Below are positions 1 to 11,600 of a stretch of 64,000 nt of DNA, one piece after another. Numbering within the stretch: the first letter of the stretch is position 1; each line of letters begins with the position of its first letter. The DNA comes from Moringa oleifera (taxonomy: Eukaryota > Streptophyta > Magnoliopsida > Brassicales > Moringaceae). The position numbers and the translations under genes were made by a program. The notes below the pieces were generated by a model. That model made no database searches. It was not told the DNA's origin and saw nothing but the letters and a program-made list of their open reading frames with translations. The DNA lies in assembly GCA_021397835.1 (NCBI GenBank), contig JAJFZO010000799.1, forward strand, positions 1,364,001 to 1,428,000, in the 5' to 3' direction.

Positions 1-1538
1 ATAATTCAAATCCACTCTAAGACAAAGGCATGAATATTAGTAATATTTTGGGCTAGGTAAAAAGAAGGTACCAAATAAAACAACTAAAATAATGTAGGCT
101 CAACTTAACTTACTTGAGAATGTTCGTTTAGAACATCAAATAGGAATTGTTTGATTTGGCTATGGTAGACAGAATCAAGTGTTTTTATCATTCTCCAAGC
201 TATGTTCGACCGTTGTTCACCTCAAAAATCCTAAGAGAGAGTTCTAACATCAAACTCCTATGTTTAAAACTAAAATAAATCATTAATTATCATTAATGTG
301 AGAGAATAAAAATTCTTTGACCAATACTTGATAAAATATATTTGTTCATTACATAAAGACTAAAGTAATCAAAATATTTAGGTATAATAAATTTCTACAT
401 GCATTACCCTAGAATAATATTCAATCCTAAATTAATGCTATCAAACAATTAAAACCAAAAATTTTGAAAATTGATTCTCATCATAAAGGATAAAAGGTTT
501 TTCAAGTAAACCAAGTGTCACAATTGGGGTTTTAGCTAAGGTCACCTTTGGTGTGAGAAAAATTTAAGAGTCATAACCAATTATTTCGTTCAATTGGTCA
601 CTTTTCTAAAACCAAAACTTATTGATTTTTCTTATTTTTTCATAGAAAAAATGGGTTTAAGAGTCAATTATGCCTCAAAAAGTATTGGTACTCTCGGAGC
701 ACCCAAAATTGGCATGAAGAGTTGCTTATTTATTTTAAAATTTAATATGGTTTCACAAATATAATATATTCATAGATAGGGGAATTTTTCAAAAGATTTT
801 AACATTTCATAATTGTTTTATCTCTTAACTTTGGGATAATACTTTAATGAAAAAAGGAGGAATTTTACACTTATTCCATCCTTTTCCTTCTAAATCTAGA
901 GAAATTTGATAAAATATGAAAAATAATTATAATAATTATAATTGATAACTAATTTTGCTCCCAAAAAATTATGCATTCAAAGGAAAAAGCATAGGGTGGC
1001 AAAAAGGAATAGTGGGTACAGAAGGAACAATTTGCTAACTCTTAAGAAAGTTTAAAGGGTTATTCTCTTTATGAATAACATGACTTGACTCTGAAATACC
1101 TTTCAAGAAGAGTTGGAGATTGATTGTCATTGTTTAAAAGGAATTAGATCTTCTTGAAATGCTCCCAAAGGGCTATTTCTAAAGGATATCCCAAAAAAAA
1201 AGGACTTGTGGTACCAATGAAGAGTAAAGATCACGTTATAGGAAAATATTTGGAGGATGAAATGGGATAATCTAATATAGATTAAAGGAGTAAAGGAAGA
1301 AAAACAATGGAGAATGGAGAAATTGTAGTTTCACAAGCTCATACGGGACATTTCTTGGGGCAAAAGGTTATTCATGATGGGCTATTCCTAAAAGGCTCTT
1401 GAGTTTGAATTCTTCATATAATGAAAATGCCTTTTAGATAAAGGAAGTTGATTTAAAATCTTTAAAAAATGTTGAAGAAAAATGGATTAAGTCAAAAGTG
1501 TAAAAGAAAATTAAAAAAAAAAACTTATAATTTTATGG
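1..1538. other. AT-rich non-coding flank with short repeat motifs
   Basis: No gene is recognisable. The right half contains GGGCTATTCC-like motifs (near 1169 and 1378) that recur right of the retrotransposon near 28569, 28897 and 29085. The retrotransposon therefore probably landed inside an older, unidentified repeat. Stops are frequent in all frames. Confidence 0.6.
1534..1538. repeat. Left target-site duplication of the Tat element
   Basis: TATGG lies immediately before the 5' LTR. It matches CATGG at 28566-28570 after the 3' LTR at 4 of 5 bases. Ty3/gypsy integrases make 5-bp duplications, so this supports the boundaries, although one base has changed. Confidence 0.55.
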
Positions 1539-3784
1539 TTTAGACACCTAATTTTAGCTCTAGCTTTGAGATAATGAGCCTAAGAATAATCAAATGTTAA
1601 CAAGTCACTTTAAATCGAGATCATGTTGTCAAATTCAACATCGAGATTATGTTGTTAGATTCAACATTAGGATTATATTATAAAATTCAATAATAGGATT
1701 ATGTTGTTACTTTTAGCATTAGGGTTACACTATCACATTCCAAATCAGGATCATACTTTTACCCCGACAAAAGGTTAAGAATAGTTTGATCATATTTTAT
1801 CCCTGATGTTAGGTTGAGAATAGCTTAATGAGCATCTTAACCCTAATGTGAAGTTGAGAATAGTTTAATAAACATATTCTACCTGATGTCAAATTAGAAA
1901 TCCTGAAAATAGGTCAGGTGAGATACTAATTGCATTAAAGAAGGATTCCCTTTGGATATTTGAACTAGATTTGTTAATTTGAAGAAAGAGAGATATGGTT
2001 TTGATATCAAAACAGATGAATCCCCATTTTTAATGTCTCAAAGGTGATAAGATTGATGTTGATCCCACATCAAGTTTAAAGATTGGATCTCAATGTCACA
2101 TTAAATCATTTGAGTTTAACCTTGATGTGGTTTACCTTGGCGTAGTTTATCTTGATATCGTGTCAATGAATGTGCTTTACCCCAATGTGGTTTACCTTGA
2201 TGTGATTAACTCCAATGTAGTTTACCACAATGTAGTTTACCCCGACGTGTTTAACTCCAATCTTATGTCAAAACAACTTGATTCCAATGTGATTGACTTC
2301 ATTCTCACATTGAAATAATCCCATACCAAATGTGATTGACTCTGATCTCATATCGAAACAACTTAATCCCGACGTAATTGACTCTATTCTCACATTAGAC
2401 CAATCTAATATCATATGTGATTGACTCTAATGTTACATCAAAATAATTTGATCCCAATATGATTGACTTTGTTATCACATTAGATCATCTAATACCAAAT
2501 ATGATTGACTCTGATCATATATTAAAATAACTTAATCTCAGTGTGATTGACTCTATTCTCACATTAGACAAATCCAATACTGGATGTAATTAACTTCAAT
2601 CTCACATCAAAACAACTTGATCCTTATGTGATTGACTCAGTTCTCACATTAGATTAACTCAACTCTAGATGTGATTGACTTTTATCTCACATTGAATTTC
2701 AGATATAATTTACACTAGATGTGATAAACTTATATGTGATTAACTTTTATAACGAGTTTCAAGTATAACTGTAACTCAACCCTCGATGTCGCATTGGGTT
2801 CCAAACGTAACTCAACCCCTGATGTCACATTGGGCTCTAAATGTCACTCAACCCCTGATGTCTCATTGATCTCTAGATGTAACTCAACCCTTGATATATT
2901 TGACTTTGATCTCCCATCAAAATTCAAATGTTCGACAGTTTAGAGAGGAAGAAAAGCTCAAGAAACTAGTAGAAGACTCCTAATGGAATTCACACTAAGA
3001 GTATTTTAGTACTTAGTCTCTTTCCTCTTATAACAAATTTTCGAATTTCAAGATTCGATTAATCCTAATCTCATTCGCAAAGAGCGTGCATCTACAATAT
3101 ACAATATTTGTAATTTGTAATCTCTACAAATCTCAAAATCTCACAACCACATCTCATGATGTCTACAATTTACAATAACTATCTCTCTAAATCTTTGCAT
3201 TTCTAAAATCACATTGGCATCTCCAGATCTTTGTAGCTAGATATTGATAGATAGCATACATGTATCGAAGATTAGTATTTTAAGCTTAGAATCTTTCCAT
3301 AGAAATTTATTCTGAGATTATTTGTTATTTAGTAGGGAGAAAGTTATGCGATCTTCCTTGTAATTATGATATAGAAAAAAATGAATAAAAATATGATTGT
3401 TTAGTTTTGCTTCTCTGTTGATTATTTATTCTGTAATGCAATTCAAATTTTTCTAAAATTATTTCAAAATTTGTTTTAATGAAATTCATATTTTGATCTA
3501 TAAATTAAAATATATTTATTTTTCGAATCAAAGATCTAGTGTTGACTAGATTTTAAGATTCTTGCATAAAATTGCATAGTAAATTTATTTTAAGATCTCA
3601 CCTTGTTTGTATGTATTGAATATATATTATTCATTGATTATATTTTTAGATCAACTTCAAATTAGTATGAATCAATGATACGAGATCATTTTACTTAAAC
3701 AATACCAATTCTTGGGAGCTTGTAAAATATATTAATCCTTTTTCATGCTTAACTAACTCCTTATCTCAAATAAAATGTTTAAGT
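1539..3784 (+). repeat. 5' LTR of the Tat element, left part
   Basis: This aligns along its length with the 3' LTR from 25646. Shared blocks include the leader (TAATTTTAGCTCTAGCTTTGA compared with TAATTTTAACTCTAACTTTGA) and the minisatellite-like middle. The copy is interrupted at 3784 by the CACTA element and resumes at 15884. The two LTRs differ at many positions and by several indels, indicating an old insertion. Confidence 0.85.
2118..2900 (+). repeat. Mixed-period minisatellite inside the LTR
   Basis: Three successive tandem patterns are visible. From about 2118 to 2260 there are about 18-bp units of the type TTTACCTTGATGTGG. From about 2270 to 2700 there are units of roughly 110 bp, each made of two halves around TGTGATTGACTC and CACATTAGACCAA. 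From about 2770 to 2900 there are shorter units around AACTCAACCCCTGATGTC. The short ORF reading VVYLD/NVVYP here is only the 18-bp repeat translated. Confidence 0.8.
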
Positions 3785-4110
3785 CACTACTACAAAAATT
3801 GTAATAATTGACAACAATTTAATAATAGTTATTCAAACAACTATCATTAAAAAATTCATTAACACTTTTAATGACAGTTATTCCAAACTATCATTAAAAA
3901 TAAGATTTTTAACGCCAATTAAACAAGAATTGGCATTAGAAAACCAATGACTTAAACACTTAACGTCAATTCCTGAAGAACTGGCATTAAAAGATCCATC
4001 ACTTGAGCATTTAACGCCAGTTCTCAAGGAATTGACGTTAAAACACCCCCCACTAATGCCTTTAATGCAAGTTCTTCAAGAACTGGGGTTAAAGGCCAAA
4101 ATAAAACTAG
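3785..4110 (+). repeat. Left terminal inverted repeat and subterminal repeats of CACTA-1
   Basis: CACTACTACAAAAATTG is followed by several copies of a short motif such as AGAACTGGCATTAAAA or GAATTGACGTTAAAA, in both orientations. In En/Spm-type elements such subterminal motifs are bound by the small transposase protein. The same motif type returns at 7090-7180 and at 15610-15870. Confidence 0.85.
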
Positions 4111-4184
4111 AACAGCTACCATATCTGATGAGCCACACTAGCTTACAACTTTCCATAAGGGTGGGCATGCCCTAATTTGGCTGC

Positions 4185-4310
4185 ATCTATTGTAGCAGCA
4201 ACTGCTATAGCAACCACAGCAGCAGCAGCCATTGCTGCTGCTTCTTACGGTAGCAGCAGCAGTCGTTGCTGCTGCTTCCTGCAACAGTAATGGCCGCTTA
4301 CAGCAGATTA
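4185..4310. repeat. CAG/GCTGCT-rich inverted block
   Basis: The stretch alternates AGCAGCAGC and GCTGCTGCT, giving local self-complementarity. A related block lies at about 6890-7010. The two flank the captured gene fragments. ORFs here read as poly-Ser/Ala/Cys on both strands and are not genes. Confidence 0.7.
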
Positions 4311-4407
4311 TGCTAGTGGTTTTTATATGTGTTCTTTTGGGAAGAGTTATTCTTGAGTGTTTCAAGTTTCCATATTTTTTTTTTCATTTGATTATTTACT
4401 TCAAAAG

Positions 4408-5039
4408 GTTTCTGTGAGGGAACAACATTCTAGCAGTACAAGAAGAGGGAATTATAGCTATGATAAAAGTGGTGACCATGTTGATAGAGAAGGGAGCTGG
4501 AGTATAAATTCAAAACCAAGAGCTATTGGGCGTAGTCATGGTCACAACTAGGCTGAGAAACCTAGCTCAAGATAGGAACGACTGGCAGCAAATGAAAGTC
4601 GAGCTAGCAGGCCTTAAGGCTCACATAGACATGATTCATATATGTCATACCAGTCATAAAATGGTCTTGTTCACTCAAATGTTGTAGATGGCTTTGCCAA
4701 CATGACTTATGGTGTATCCAGTACCAGCCATGAGCCCCGGTGGGGTGTCTTCAAATGGACCTACCATTCCATCTATTGTGATGCTTTAACAATCTACATT
4801 TTCCTGTTGTATTTTTGATGTTGCTTTTCATCTTGATGGGATTGTTTCATGATACTGTTAATCGATTATCTTAATAGGGATTTGATTTTATTGCCAGATC
4901 AGTGGCCCAAATGAAATATCAATTGAAAGATGAGGATTTCCCACCACTTGTATTTCCAAACCAGGGAAGAAATGATGGTGGGAGAAACTGTGATGAGAAA
5001 ACCTCTCATTACAAGGCATTTTTGTTCTCACCTCACTAA
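4408..5039 (+). pseudogene. Captured C-terminal tail of a PAP/OAS1-type nucleotidyltransferase gene
   Basis: After a plausible 3' splice site (TTCAAAAG), 4408-4795 translates as a Ser/Arg/Gly-rich segment with RRGNYSYDKSGDHVDREG, then NSKPRAIGRSHGHN, ERLAANESR and, after a frameshift, YPVPAMSPGGVSSNGPTIP. A second plausible exon at 4898-5039 reads YQLKDEDFPPLVFPNQGRND and ends at TAA 5037-5039. I recognise this as the disordered C-terminal tail of the plant nucleotidyltransferase family related to poly(A) polymerase and terminal uridylyltransferase; the assignment is from memory. The catalytic domain is absent. Four in-frame stops and one shift break it. Several stops fit C-to-T change at CAG or CAA, as expected from decay of methylated DNA. 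It is non-functional as a protein. Confidence 0.75.
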
Positions 5040-5760
5040 TAAACGGAAGAATTCAAATTTCTGATTATTCTTAATGGTTTCTCATGCAAAAAGTCACCCA
5101 TTCATGTTGGCTTGGGTTCGTATGCACACTATGAAGCTAATCTAAGTTGCTCTGTTCTCATTGACCTAACAGGGTGGCAGTGAAGGGGGAGATGAATGAC
5201 TGGGGTGGTTAGTTAGGGTTCAATACATGTAGCCCCATTGAAGTAGGAGAATGGTGTAGGATTAGAATATATAGGGTTTATCCTGTTATAAAACTGCTCC
5301 ATAAGGATTTTCTTTCAGTGTATTAGAGGTTTTTTTCTTCTGTTATTCATTAGCCTGATGTATTAGCTCTCTTACAGAACTCTTGTTTAAGAAGTTGATG
5401 GTGTACCAATGACAATGTGAAAAATAAAATTAGATAACAGAATTTCTCTTTGCCTTATGAACTTATAGAATTTCTCTTTGCCTTATGAACTTCATCAAAA
5501 TCATGCTGGGGCCATCATGGGATATATAGAACTACTATACCAGACTTCACAATTAAGTTTCAACTTTTAAGTCCAGTCATGTATTTTTTACTTTTATGGC
5601 TTATTATCCAAAAATTATCCAAATTCTTTGACCAAACTGTTTGCACCTCAGAAGATGGAACAATTCCTTAATACAAGTTAACTTTTTATCAATTTGGAGT
5701 AGAACAATAAAGACTTATCTTGGTTGAAAAAAAAAATCTTACAGCCACTATATTTAGAAT
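5040..5760 (+). other. Probable captured 3' flank of the nucleotidyltransferase gene
   Basis: No ORF is present. The sequence follows directly after the captured stop codon and is less AT-rich than the transposon backbone, so it probably came along as 3' UTR and downstream DNA. One short direct duplication is visible: TAGAATTTCTCTTTGCCTTATGAACTT-like units at about 5440-5495. The assignment is an inference from position. Confidence 0.4.
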
Positions 5761-5959
5761 TTAATATGTTCTTATAGTTGAGCTTGATAAATCTTAAATG
5801 GAAGACTTAAGGACATAAAGGGGAGAGAGAGACAGCATGGAAGTTTTGAGCAGAAGGGGAGAGAGAGACAGAATGGAAGTTTTAAGGCTTTCTTCTGGCA
5901 ATAATGTCTTTGATTTGCTCTTTTCTCTGTAAATAAGACATTGGAATCAATATTAAGCA

Positions 5960-6780
5960 GTTGTCGTTGCTGCAAGAAGCAGTAGTCGTTGATTCTCTGC
6001 GGCTTGATCTCTCTCATTTTTAGAATCACACTGGTTGTTCTGGTCAAGATGGTAGTGGCATTGGTGGTGCTGCTCTCGCTCTCTGATTTACTACAGTGCC
6101 ACTTCAGCACATTTAATGGAGTCCTTGTGCTCGACACTACATCTAGTACTGACTCGTACTCCTCTATCTCCACCATCTCTTATGTTGCATTAAAGCATCT
6201 AAACAGATTCAACTAAACTAAACAGCTCCATTGATATCAAACCAAAAGAATACCCAAAACAAATCAGGACTCTATTAATGAAGCTTCCTTTTTTTACGTA
6301 ATGACAAGATAATATTGAAGCTTTGAAAGAAGGAAACTGCAGAGGGAACAACTCATAAGAAGCTAAGAGCAGAGCTGCTACTGCAATTATCGATGGCTTG
6401 AACTCCAGTATACTGATTTTTGTAACAGAAAATAAAATTTTCATTCATGGTATGAGTTATTATGTTTAAGAAATAATGCAATAAAATGAAACAGTTTCTG
6501 GTAAGAAGGTTACTAGTTTAAGCTTTGAAGATGATGAGAGTAGCTTGAGTTTTGAAAGCTTCTATTAATGGTGGATCTTTGAGTTGAAATAAAGAAATGA
6601 AGAACCGGGTGAATGAGAAAGGTGTTATTGACCTCATTCTTTAGTTTTAAGCATCAAGAATCATAAGCTCCATTTGTTGAATTGTTTGTGCATCAGAAGG
6701 GAAAACTGTGTGTTCTTCATCTTGGCATCGAGAGAAATGCAAGAGGTAACCAAAAGTCTCAAAACCCAGGGCTTTCTTTG
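5960..6780 (-). pseudogene. Captured CYCD5-like D-type cyclin fragment
   Basis: Read on the minus strand from about 6780, segments in shifting frames give KPWVLRLLVTSCISLDAKMK, then QQMELMILDA, RMRSITPFSFTRFFISLFQL and KDPPLIEAFKTQATLIIFKA. After a likely intron (about 6510-6422) come ILEFKPSIIAVAALLLASYE and LFPLQFPSF. A further shift leads to EYESVLDVVSSTRTPLNVLK. In order, this matches the end of the cyclin N-terminal fold (ACLSLAAKMEE and LEWRMRSITPFSF types), the cyclin C-terminal domain and the tail of plant D-type cyclins, closest by memory to CYCD5. D-type cyclins activate CDKA at the G1/S step. This copy lacks the N-terminus and has stops where LEW is expected plus at least two shifts. 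It faces the nucleotidyltransferase fragment, tail to tail. Confidence 0.78.
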
Positions 6781-6884
6781 CTACCAAGACATTAAAAATC
6801 AATTTAGACTTTTTAACAGAGTGCTCTATTTAAACTACCATGCAAGATGATAAAAATCTGAAAGAACACATAGTTTTCTATAAA

Positions 6885-7180
6885 CTTTCAGCAGCAATGG
6901 CTGCTTACAACAGCAAAAACAGCCGTTGATACTGTTGTTGCTGTCGTTACTGTTGAAAGTCTATGGAAAACTGTCAGTTACCACTGTTGCTATTACTACT
7001 TACAACAACAGTGGCCATGAACGTGGAATGATGATGATTTCAAATTCTTTTACACATGCATATTAGACAACAAGTGATGATTTTAAATTCTCTGGCCTTC
7101 AACGTCAGTTATGCCAGAACTAGCATTGAAGTCAATGGCCTTGAACGCTAGTTCTGGAATAACTGACGTTAAAAGGCTAT
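6885..7180. repeat. Second CAG-type block plus palindromic subterminal motif
   Basis: CAGCAGCAATGGCTGCTTAC at about 6892 resembles the block near 4226. At 7095-7175 the arms CGTCAGTTATGCCAGAACTAG and CTAGTTCTGGAATAACTGACG form an inverted repeat of the same motif type as the left end. The captured fragments are therefore bracketed by related repeat blocks. Confidence 0.75.
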
Positions 7181-7276
7181 CCTACCTTGCTTTTAAGGTT
7201 GAGATCCTAAATTCATCTCTAGAGCCCTCAAGAGCCTGCCATAGCCTCCAGCATAATTTTTACTCTTTAGGTCAGG

Positions 7277-7580
7277 ATTCTCCTCTTTACAAACTGTCTA
7301 GAAGCAGTTAAATCAGCTGCACAACCGCGCTACCTTTCTCCAATCATTCTCCTCTTTGCTCTCCATCTAGAAGCAGTTAAGGTAGCTACTAGTAGCTGTA
7401 GTGTTTCTCTCCGGCCCTCTCCTCTTTGGTCTCTGTCCAAAAGTAGCTAGACCAGCTGTTGGCTTAGTAGAGACACTGCCTTTCTTCCAGCGTTTTCTTC
7501 TTGGCTCTTCATCCGGAAGTAGATAGGCCAACTACTGGCAGTGACACTGCCTCTTTCCTTGCTTCCTCCTCTCTCATTTG
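7277..7580 (+). repeat. Degenerate tandem array, about 72-78 bp units
   Basis: About four units start with TCCTCTTT or TCTTCTTGG, continue with a CTAGAAGCAGTTA-like core and end in CTGCCTTTCTTCC-like sequence. The array lies upstream of the transposase genes, comparable in position to the GC-rich array in the second CACTA element. It may be a regulatory or transposase-binding region; function is inference only. Confidence 0.65.
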
Positions 7581-7639
7581 TCTCAATGTTCACAAGTGCA
7601 GCCGTACCCTTCCCCTCCATTCATTCACCTTTGGCATTC

Positions 7640-8625
7640 AAACATATGTAAGTATTTTGATATAGATTTGAAATATTTTTATGAAATTTAAGTTTTATAA
7701 TTTTGATTCAATTTGGTTTAAAAAATATATTGAGGATGTATATTATTTTGAGAAGTTTTTTAGTAAGTGTGTTTGGTGAATTGTTATTAATTGATGAAAT
7801 TTGAGTTTTTTTTTGTTATTATATTTTGATGAACATATTTGGTATGAATGGGTATACATTGATACATTTATTATTTAATTATTAAGATTTTTTGATTAAT
7901 TGATAAATTAAATAAATGTTAATTAGATGAATTTATATTTTGATAAATTAATTATATATTAGGTGCAGATGAATTTATGTTTGAATTAATTTTTTTAAGT
8001 AAGATTAATTGGTATATTTTGTCAAATTTAATTATATTAATTTTATTGTTAACATAAATTAATATATTTAGTTAAATTTTAAATAAATAATTAATTAATT
8101 ATATGCTTGTAATATAAATCGTTAAATGTTATTTAAATTTTAATCAATTAAGTTACTAGCTAGTTAGATACTTGTGTAGTAATTAATTAGATGATAATTA
8201 ATTTACTGTATCTTAATTAACTAATTAATTATTAATTATTTATTTAGTTAATATTAATAAATTAGATACTTATGAAGTAAAAAATTACATGTTATTTAAA
8301 TATTAATTAGGTTACTAGCTAGTTAAGTACTTATATAGTCAATAATTATGTGTTAATTAAATATTGACTATATCTTAATTAACTAAATAGTTATTAATTA
8401 GGTATTTAAATTTTAATTAATAAATTTGATGCTTATAAAATAAATAATTAACTGTTATTTAAATTTTAATTAATTTAGTAACTAATTAATTAGATGCTTT
8501 TATAGTAATAAATTAGATATTAAATAAATATTAACTTTTTATATTAATTAATTAAATAATTATTAATTATTTATTTAATATATTAGATGCTTGAAAGGTA
8601 AATAATTAAATATCATTTAAATTTT
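7640..8625. other. Very AT-rich spacer or intron of CACTA-1
   Basis: The stretch has no coding potential. Loosely repeated pieces such as TTAATTAATTAGATGCTT and ATTTAAATTTTAATTAA recur with irregular spacing. It lies directly before the first transposase-associated domain and could be a first intron. Confidence 0.5.
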
Positions 8626-8626
8626 A

Positions 8627-11600
8627 GAATAGATCAAACTTGGATGTTTGCTGATAGAAGATTAAAGGCATATGATGTAGGGGTGAATAACTTTTGAGAT
8701 TATACTATTCAGAATAGTGATAATCATAAATTAGTTCGGTGTCCATGTATTAAATGTGGTAATATAAAGCATCACACTCCATATAAGATACAGAATCATT
8801 TATATGTATATGGAGTTGATATCAGCTATCAAAACTGGATATGGCACGGAGAAACTAGTATTGTTGGGTCTTTTACTGGTAAGAATGCTAAGGTTGTTAA
8901 GGAGGTAGAACATATCGAAGAAGTTGATAACACTGTAAAAATTGTACAAAAGGCATTTGTAGAGTATGATAGAAATCCTAACCACTTTAACATATTACTT
9001 TGTGATGCTGAAAAATCTCTGTATTTTGGATCAGTGAAGTTTACTAAATTATATGCTCTAGTTAATTTATACAATTTAAAGGTAAAATATGGTTGGTCCA
9101 ATCAAAACTTTAGTGATCTTTTAAATTTGATTGCCAAAATATTGCCGAATAATAATGAAATGCCTACATCTATGTATGATGCCAAGAAAACATTGAATGC
9201 ATTAGACATGGAGTATCAAAAGATTCATGCCTGTCCAAATGATTGCATATTATATCGGAACGAGTTTCAGGATGACATTCAATGTCCGACTTATGAACTT
9301 TCAAGATGAAAAATAATGAAAAACGATAACACAATAAAGATTAGTGTGCCTACTAAGGTGTTTTGGTATTTTCCACCAATACCAAGATTTAGAAGAACGT
9401 CCAAAAGCTCTAAAATATCAAAACTCCTTACATGGCATTCAAATAAAAGGGAAATTGATGGTCAGTTGAGGCATCCATTGGATACACCATCATGAAAATT
9501 GGTTGAGTACATGTGGCCAGAATTTGCTTCAGAGCCAAGAAACTTAAGGCTTGCTATATCAACAAATATGATCAATCCACACAATATAGTGGTCGATGTA
9601 GTTGTTGGCCAGTGATTATGGTGAATTATAATTTACCGCTATGGTTAACAATGAAGAGAAGTTCATAATATTAACGTTACTAATATTAAGTCCTAAACAA
9701 CTTGGTAATGATATCGATGTCTACTTGGCTCATAGAAGACTTGAAAATGTTATGGGATACAAGTGTAAAAGTATATGATGTGTACCGTAATGAGTCATTC
9801 AACTTGAAAGCTATTTTGCAATAGATGATTAATGATTTTCCTGCATATGATAATTTATCTAGTTGCACTGTTAAAGGGTATTATGCTTGTCCTATCTGTG
9901 CTAAGAACACCCAAGCTAGTCACTTAAAACATAGTAAAAAGATGTCATATGTTGGACACAAGAGATTCTTACAACGGCATCATTCTTATCATAGACAAAA
10001 AAAAAAAAAAGACTTCAATGGTGAACAAGAAGTCAGAATTGCTCCCTAACCATTAAGCAGTGAAGAAGTCTTTCACAAAGTTTAATGTTCAATAAATTCA
10101 CGAGAAAAGTTGAAAAAAAGAAGTACAATGGGTAAAGAAGATGTTACCCAATGTTGGAAAAGGAGGTTGATTTTCTTTTGACTTACCGTATTTGAAGTTT
10201 ATGCATATCAGACATATTTTAGATGTCACACACATTGAAAAAAACATTTGTGATAGTCTTCTTGGAACATTGCTTAATATTTCAAGAAAATCTAAAGACA
10301 GATTAGCTTCTAGAATAGATTTGAAAGACATGGGGTTAAGGTTTGAGTTAAAACCACAAGTTCGTGGTAATCATACATTTCTACCGTCTGCATGCTACAC
10401 CTTATCTAGGGAAGAAAAAAAAATATTTTGTAAAGTTTTCAGTGAGATTAAATTCCCAGATGGGTATTCTTCGAACATCAAAAATCTAATATCCATAGAC
10501 GACTTGCAACTATATGGGTTAAAGTCGCATGATTGTTACATCTTAATACAACAACTTTTACCTATTGCTTTACGAGGTACGTTACCCAAACATGTTAGAT
10601 ATGCTCTCATTAAACTTAGCATGTTCTTCAATTTATTATGCCAAAAAGTGGTAGATTTGTCAAAGTTAGATGGAATCTAAAATGAACTTGTCACAACACT
10701 TTGTTTACTTGATAAGCATTTTCTTCCCACATTTTTCGATATTATGGTCCACTTCACTGTTCATCTTATCACATAAGTAAAAGTATATGGTCCCGTATAT
10801 TTACGATGGATGTACCCATTTGAAACATACATGAAAGTGTTAAAGGGTTATGTTTGAAATCATAATAGACCTGAGGGTAGCATTGCTGAGTCATACATTG
10901 CAAAAGAGGCATTAGAATTTTGTGTTGATTATTTATCTGCTATGAATATTATTGGGATTCCCCCACAAAAGAATGTATTTGGTCATTCAACTCGTAATGA
11001 AAAAGCTCTAACTAGTGAAACTGTTGAAAAAGCTGATAATGTCCTCATTCATCAAACGCACTTGTATGTTTTGATGAATATGGGCGAAGTTCAACCATAT
11101 ACAAGGTAATTAAATTTTATGACTCATAGTTTATTATTATATCAAATAATATTTGAATTATTATTTGATGATTTATTCTTAATATGCAGTGAGCATTTAA
11201 ATCAATTAAAGGTCGACAACTTTATTAAGTCAAAATGACTCAAATGGTTATATGATGAACAAAATCAAACTTTAAGTAATTGGTTACGCACACGGGTAAG
11301 AATACTTTTTCTTATCTAGACATTAACTTTATTTTTATTATGGTTCATCTAATATATGTTATGATATAGATTGAGAATGAACTTTTATTATCCAATCATA
11401 ATGTCTCATCAACACTACGATGGATTACCCATGGTTCTCGAACCATAGTAATCAAATATCTTGGATATACCATCAATGATTGTCGCTTTTACACAAAGCA
11501 ACGAGATAACCCAAGGATCCATCAAAATAGTGGTGTCACTCTAGTTGCCAACACCATGCAAATCTCAAGTGCTAAGGATAAAAATCCAATATATGGTGAT

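Noticed and set aside
2127..2318. ORF with VVYLD/NVVYP repeats as a small protein gene
   Set aside because: It is only the 18-bp LTR minisatellite read in frame; the 3' LTR copy has different breaks.
4138..4365. Cys/Ala-rich minus-strand ORF
   Set aside because: It is produced by the CAG/GCTGCT block and has no relation to a known protein.
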